A stretch of DNA of 64,000 nt, taken from positions 21,983-85,982 of the forward strand of contig NZ_FOSN01000016.1 of NCBI RefSeq assembly GCF_900114285.1, written 5' to 3'. Shown one piece after another: positions 59,008 to 64,000 of the stretch (position 1 is the first letter of the stretch; each line of letters begins with the position of its first letter). The DNA comes from Methylocapsa palsarum (lineage in GTDB: Bacteria > Pseudomonadota > Alphaproteobacteria > Rhizobiales > Beijerinckiaceae). Under the pieces are notes generated by a model, which was not told the origin of the DNA, searched no databases, and saw only the letters and a program-made list of their open reading frames with translations. A program made the position numbers and the translations under genes.

Positions 59008-60230
59008 GCCGTCGTGACTTTCTTCAGGAATTCGTGGGCACCTCGCTCTGGGCGACCGTTCCTGCGAAACGCCGATTTCGTTACGAAAAGACCATCAATT
59101 TCGGGATGGCCGAACGTCATCGCCTCGCCCTGACGATGGGTGGCGTCGTAAATCGGTCTCTCGATGATCTTGAAGGCCTACAGTCTTCGGACTACTCAAC
59201 TTATCAAATCTTTGAGCCTGGCGACCTAGCCTTCAAGCTCATCGATCTTCAGAACATCAAGACCAGTCGAGTTGGCCTTGTGCCGCGTCGGGGGATTATG
59301 AGCCCCGCATACATACGGCTCAGGCCAATGTCGGATCAGACTCTCTCCAAATTTTACTATTGGTATTTTTATGCAGCCTACTTAGGTAACATTTTCAACG
59401 GCCTAGGCGGAGGCATACGGCAAAACTTGAGCCAAACTGAGCTTCTGGAGTTCCCTGTTCCTGATATTTCGCGGGAAGACCAGGAGGCAATCTCGACCTT
59501 TCTCGAACGTGAAACGGGACGGGCCGATACGCTAATCCGTCGAAAGCGTCAGTTCATCGACCTGTTAAAGGAGCGCGCTACCGGCGAGATCATCGCTATG
59601 ATGGCGCCTCAAAACACGTGGCAGGCGGTTCCGTTCTGGTCTATAACCACTGCTAAGTGCATTACCGGAATGGCAACAGAGGGGCTGCTTTCCGTCTATT
59701 TGGACAGGGGCGTAATCCCTTATTCCGAAGGCGGAGGTCTCGTTCACAAGCCCGCCGAGAGCCTGGAGAAGTATCAGCTGGTCGAGCCTGGCGACTTGGT
59801 CATGAATAACCAGCAAGCATGGCGCGGTTCAGTCGGGGTCTCAACGCATCGGGGCATCGTAAGCCCTGCCTACGTTGTGCTCGGCCTCGATCCAGCGAAG
59901 ATAGACCCTGCGTTCGCCAATTACGCATTCCGCAGCAAGCCGTATGTTGACCAGTTCATGATTGCGTCGATGAGCGTTGGTGACATCCAGCGCCAGATCA
60001 AATGGCATCTGTTGCGGCGCATCCCGGTTTATCTGCCTCCGTTGGAAGAGCAGCGCGCCATTGCAGCACGGCTGGATCGCGAGAAAGCCCGCATCAACGG
60101 GCTGATCGCCAAAACCGAGCGCAGCATTGAACTCCTGAAGGAGCATCGCTCCGCGCTCATCACCGCCGCAGTCACTGGCAAGATCGACGTGCGCGGCGCT
60201 GCTGCCAAGACCATTAAGGCCGCAGCATGA
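59004..60230 (+). CDS. hsdS: Type I restriction-modification specificity subunit HsdS
   Basis: The 408-residue protein has the usual two target-recognition domains, each followed by a helical spacer. TRD1 is at about 20-160 with spacer PDISREDQEAISTFLERETGRADTLI; TRD2 is at about 200-350 with spacer LPPLEEQRAIAARLDREKARINGLI. Both spacers end in similar LIxxxxxxIxLLKExR segments. It defines the two half-sites of the recognised DNA sequence. The TRDs are AT-richer than the flanking hsdM and hsdR, which is common for exchanged specificity modules. It overlaps both neighbours by four bases. Confidence 0.92.
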   Translation: MSRRDFLQEFVGTSLWATVPAKRRFRYEKTINFGMAERHRLALTMGGVVNRSLDDLEGLQSSDYSTYQIFEPGDLAFKLIDLQNIKTSRVGLVPRRGIMSPAYIRLRPMSDQTLSKFYYWYFYAAYLGNIFNGLGGGIRQNLSQTELLEFPVPDISREDQEAISTFLERETGRADTLIRRKRQFIDLLKERATGEIIAMMAPQNTWQAVPFWSITTAKCITGMATEGLLSVYLDRGVIPYSEGGGLVHKPAESLEKYQLVEPGDLVMNNQQAWRGSVGVSTHRGIVSPAYVVLGLDPAKIDPAFANYAFRSKPYVDQFMIASMSVGDIQRQIKWHLLRRIPVYLPPLEEQRAIAARLDREKARINGLIAKTERSIELLKEHRSALITAAVTGKIDVRGAAAKTIKAAA

Positions 60231-63200
60231 CCGAAGCGCATCACGAGAAGCCGTTCGAGAACTATGTCGTCGAGAAGCTGGTCGCGCAAGGATGGCTGCT
60301 CGGCGACACCAGCGGCTACGACAAAGACTATGCCCTCTATCCCGAGGATCTCGTCGCCTGGCTGAAGGACACTCAGCCGGCGAAATGGGACAGGCTCGTC
60401 GCGCTCAACGGCGAGAAGGCGCCGAATGTGCTGATGGACCGCCTAGAGAAGGCGCTTGAGAAGCAGGGCACGATCCAGGTCCTGCGCCGCGGCTTCGACA
60501 TCGCCGGCTGCGGCCACATCGACGTCAGCGAGGCGGCACCGGAGGATCAGCGCAACAAGGACGTTCTGCACCGCTATGCGTCCAACCGCCTGCGCGTCGT
60601 CCCGCAGCTCCGCTACCATCCGAGCAAGGAGTATGCGATCGACCTCGGGCTGTTCATCAACGGGATTCCGGTGGGCACCGTCGAGATCAAGACGGACTTC
60701 ACGCAGTCCGCCGCGGCGGCCATCGAGCAATACAAGCAGGACCGTCTGCCGGTCGATCTCCAGACAAAGCGCACCGAGCCGCTGCTCACCTTCAAGCGCG
60801 GCGCCGTCGTTCATTTCGCGATGTCGGACAGCGTCATCTGGATGACCACCAAGCTCGCGGGTGACAACACCTTCTTCCTACCGTTCAACAAGGGGAAGGA
60901 TGGCCACGCGGGCAATCCTGCCCGTGCCGACGGCGAATACCCCGTCGCCTATTTCTGGGAGCAGATCTGCCCGCAGGATGCATGGCTGCGCATCTTTCAC
61001 AGCTTCGTCTATGTTGAGAAGAAGGAAGTGGTCGACCTGAAGGGGGCGTGGACGACCAAGGAAACGCAGATCTTCCCGCGTTTCCACCAGTGGGATGCGG
61101 TCAACGCGATGATTGCGGACGCCGCCCAGAACGGACCAGGGCAAGCCTATCTGTGCGAGCACAGCGCTGGGTCGGGGAAGACCTCGACGATCGCCTGGAC
61201 TGCGCATGACCTGATCAAGCTACGCCGTGACAACGGCACCCCGATTTTCAACTCGGTCATCGTTGTGACCGACCGAACGGTGCTCGATGGCCAGCTTCAG
61301 GATGCGATCCAGCAGATCGATCACCAGGCAGGCCTGATCGCCGCGATCGATCGGGACACGTCGTCCAAGTCGAAGAGCCAGCAGCTGACCGAGGCGCTGC
61401 TCGGTGGCGTGCCGATCATCATCGTGACGATCCAGACCTTTCCCTATGCGATGGAGGCCATCCTCACCGACAAGTCGCTGAAGGATAGCAACTTCGCCGT
61501 CATCATCGACGAGGCGCACACGTCGCAGACCGGCACGACCGCGTCGAAGCTGCAGGCGACGCTCGCTCTTTCGTCCAAGGCCGGCATGGAGAAGATGACG
61601 GTCGAGGAGCTGCTCACCGAAATCCAGAACTCGCGCGTGCGCCCGAAGAACGTGTCGCAGTTCGCCTTCACCGCGACGCCCAAGCATTCGACCATGATGT
61701 TGTTCGGCCGGCCTGCAGACCCGAGCAAACCCGCATCGAAGGAGAATCTGCCGGTCTCGTTCCACAAATACCCGATGCGCCAGGCGATCGAGGAGGGCTT
61801 CATCCTCGACGTCCTGGAGGGCTACATCCCCTACAAGACGGCGTTCAACCTCGGCAAGGAGATGGTCGACACCAAGCGGGTCAACGGGAAGGCCGCCAAG
61901 CGCGCGCTGGCGAAGTGGATGACGCTGCACCCGACTAACGTCGTGCAGAAGGTCCAGTTCATCATGGAGCACTTCGTCAAAAACGTGGCGCATCTGCTCG
62001 ACGGCAAGGCGAAGGCCATGGTCGTGACGAGTTCGCGCGCCGCCGCCGTGCGCTATAAGAAAGCCTTCGACTCGTTCATCGAGACGCACCCCCAGTATAA
62101 GGGCATCCATACCCTAGTCGCCTTCTCGGGGCAGCTGACGGGTAAGGAAGTCATGCACTTCGATGATGCGCAGCTGAAGGGCGACACGTTTGTCGTCGAT
62201 GAGGATGCGGTGTTCTCGGAGGACACCATGAATCCGGCCGTGAAGGGGCAGGACCTGCGAATCGTCTTCGACCGCCCAGAATATCGGGTGATGCTAGTCG
62301 CAAACAAGTTCCAGACAGGGTTCGACCAGCCGAAGCTCGTCGCCATGTACATCGACAAGAAGATCGCGAACGACGTCGAGATCGTTCAGACGCTGTCGCG
62401 CCTCAACCGGACGTTTCCCGGCAAGGACCGGACGTTCGTGATCGACTTCGTCAACGATCCTGAAACGGTGCTGAGCGCCTTTGCCAGTTACGATGCCGGC
62501 GCCGCGATCGAGGACATGCAAGACCTCAACGTGATCTACGAGATCAGGGATCGGCTGGACGACGCCGGGGTCTACAGCGTCGCCAACCTCGAAGCATTCA
62601 AGACGGCGCGGTTCAAGACCGCGCAGGCATTCGCCGGGGGCACCGAGCCCAGCACAAGGATCTGTTCGCCGCGACGCAAGCACCAACGGATCATTTCAAC
62701 CAGATACTGAAGGTGCAGCGGCGAGAGGTCCGGGCTGCCGAGATCGCCTATCAGAACGCCAGGGACATCGGCGACGAGGACGGCATGAAGGCCGCAGACC
62801 ATCGCCGCGGACTGGCAGACGGAGCGATCGGCTCGCTAACTGAGTTCAGGGCAGGCCTGGAACGGTTCTGTCGGACCTATGCCTATATCGCGCAGCTGAT
62901 CGAACTGAACGATCCTGATCTGGAGAACTTCGCGACATTCGCCAAGCTGCTGGCGAATCGTCTGGACGGCGTGACGCCGGATGAGATCGACCTGAAGGGC
63001 CTCACGCTCACCGGGTTCGAGATCAAGCCGCGGGACGGTTCCACGGGCGGCAATCCGACGCCGCCCGCAGATGACGAACTGGTCCTGAAGCCGACCGGTG
63101 CAGGCGGATCGCCGATGTCCGGCAGCACGCCGGTGTACCTTCTCGAGCTCATATGTCGCCTGAACAGCCTCTTCGGCGAGGCCGCCCCGCTCAGCGACCA

Positions 63201-63477
63201 GGCAAACTTCGTTAACCAGATCGCCTCCATCGCCCAGGAGAACCAGGTCGTGATGGCGCAGGTCGGCCAGAGTGAAAAGGAACTGGCGATGAAGGGCAAT
63301 CTGCCCGGAGCCGTCCAGGGTGCCGTGGTGCGCTCGATGACCTCCAACAACGCCTTGGCGAAGCTGCTCCTGAAGGGCGACAGGCAGGCAATGGGGATCC
63401 TGACCGACATCATCTACGACATCCTCAAGTCGGGCGAGAAGCTGGATCTGGATGGTCTTCCCGGTGCCGCGGCATGA
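60227..63477 (+). CDS. hsdR: Type I restriction endonuclease HsdR (frameshifted near residue 808)
   Basis: The N-terminal PD-(D/E)XK nuclease is visible (DLGLFINGIPVGTVEIKT). The SF2 motor follows: Walker A HSAGSGKTS, DEAH box IIDEAHTSQTG, FTATPK, and later QTLSRLNR. The first frame ends at 62710 after ARFKTAQAFAGGTEP, and the next frame (to 63477) carries the rest of the C-terminal helical domain. Adding one base at the CCC of 62648-62650 restores a protein of about 1,083 residues. The enzyme cuts unmethylated foreign DNA after translocation. If the shift is real, the truncated protein keeps nuclease and motor but loses the C-terminal region that docks on the methyltransferase. Confidence 0.85.
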
Positions 63478-64000
63478 AGTCTTCGGATGAGAAGTGATTG
63501 AATGGCTCGTCCGGCCGCAGTCCTGACGGCGCGGGCTCACAATCGAACTCCACACCCGTCTCCGAGGTGCTGACGCACCTCCTCGTCAGGTGCCGACACT
63601 GTAGCTTGGTTCAGCTGCGACAGGATGCCGGAATTTCGCGTAATCCGACAGGTGGAATTCGTCGGATTGCTCCATCGTGAGACATTTCATAGGCGACACC
63701 GTTTCGCGCAAAAAGCGTTAACATCCGTGACGAAACTGTTGCGTCCTTCGTCGTGGTCAAACGTCAAATGGTGATGCTGGAAATATGAATGAAAACTACC
63801 CTGAATAGGCTGCCCAATTGACGCGGCAGTGAATTCCAGAAGATCGAGAATAGTCAACAGCGGGGGCGGCTCGTCAGCCTTTAATGGCCATGGCAAATCG
63901 CGCGCCCCTCAGGAGTGATCACCGCGACGTTGAAGGCGTTGCGGTCGTGATCCCGATGCCGGCGGGATGCCGGGTCTTTATCGCGACGGGCTGCACGGAC
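63478..64000. other. Region after hsdR with no clear gene
   Basis: No full gene is supported. A minus-strand frame is open from the window edge to a TAA at 63881-63883 and ends in FNVAVITPEGRAICHGH; it may be the C-terminus of a gene outside the window, but I do not recognise it. The stretch 63600-63700 has the looks of mobile-element debris (repeated TCCGAC/GTCGGA words), with no complete transposase. The weak evidence does not allow a family name. Confidence 0.3.

Overview
The window is high-GC DNA with gene content and gene order typical of a Rhizobiales-type alphaproteobacterium. Markers are the proS-lolC-lolD block, murA followed by a DUF2948 gene, metX-metW, an IalB-family protein and a leucine-degradation cluster. 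A methanotroph or methylotroph relative (Methylocystaceae or Beijerinckiaceae) would fit, but nothing in the window proves it. No rRNA, CRISPR array or complete prophage was seen. There is one tRNA, tRNA-Thr(GGT) at 29745-29819.

Layout. 1-9.1 kb is envelope and secreted functions: the N-terminal part of a glycine-rich autotransporter-like protein that runs off the left edge and carries a frameshift, an IalB-like protein, a FUSC-family membrane protein, a large DUF2235 hydrolase, a bilobal aspartic-protease-like secreted protein and a Spy/LTxxQ-like protein. 9.1-18 kb is metabolism: dapE, the ivd-mccB-mccA leucine-degradation operon, panD, and metX-metW. 18-29.6 kb is mixed housekeeping: a DUF4239 protein, ppa, a GNAT enzyme, an O-antigen-ligase-like protein, a divergent PduO-type adenosyltransferase, pheS, a di-heme peroxidase, an aminopeptidase P, DUF2948 and murA.

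29.7-38.4 kb is accessory. It holds tRNA-Thr followed by an AT-rich stretch with a frameshifted SGNH hydrolase, a chagasin-like inhibitor, a GlxA-type regulator, a DUF2189 protein, an orphan hoxX and a 590-residue protein I cannot identify. 38.3-47.9 kb returns to core genes (lolD, lolC, proS, a quinone reductase, small cytochrome and membrane genes, glmS, glmU). 48.1-54.9 kb is an envelope-glycan block: opgD, opgH, a secreted SGNH hydrolase, a Wzy-like polymerase and a very small ORF with an exceptionally strong ribosome-binding site. 54.9-63.5 kb is a mobile or defence region: a truncated IS1595-type transposase, a DUF6471 gene and a type I restriction-modification operon hsdM-hsdS-hsdR.

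Two patterns cut across these regions. First, a 116-bp element with two hairpins occurs three times (18027, 34559, 52971), always in the same orientation and 13-37 bases before a plus-strand gene. Its first hairpin is kept by paired base changes. Second, five genes (autotransporter, SGNH hydrolase, IS1595 transposase, hsdM, hsdR) are each broken by exactly one base inside or beside a short run of one base. This suggests either recent decay or indel errors in the assembly, and it should be settled before the restriction system is called dead or alive.
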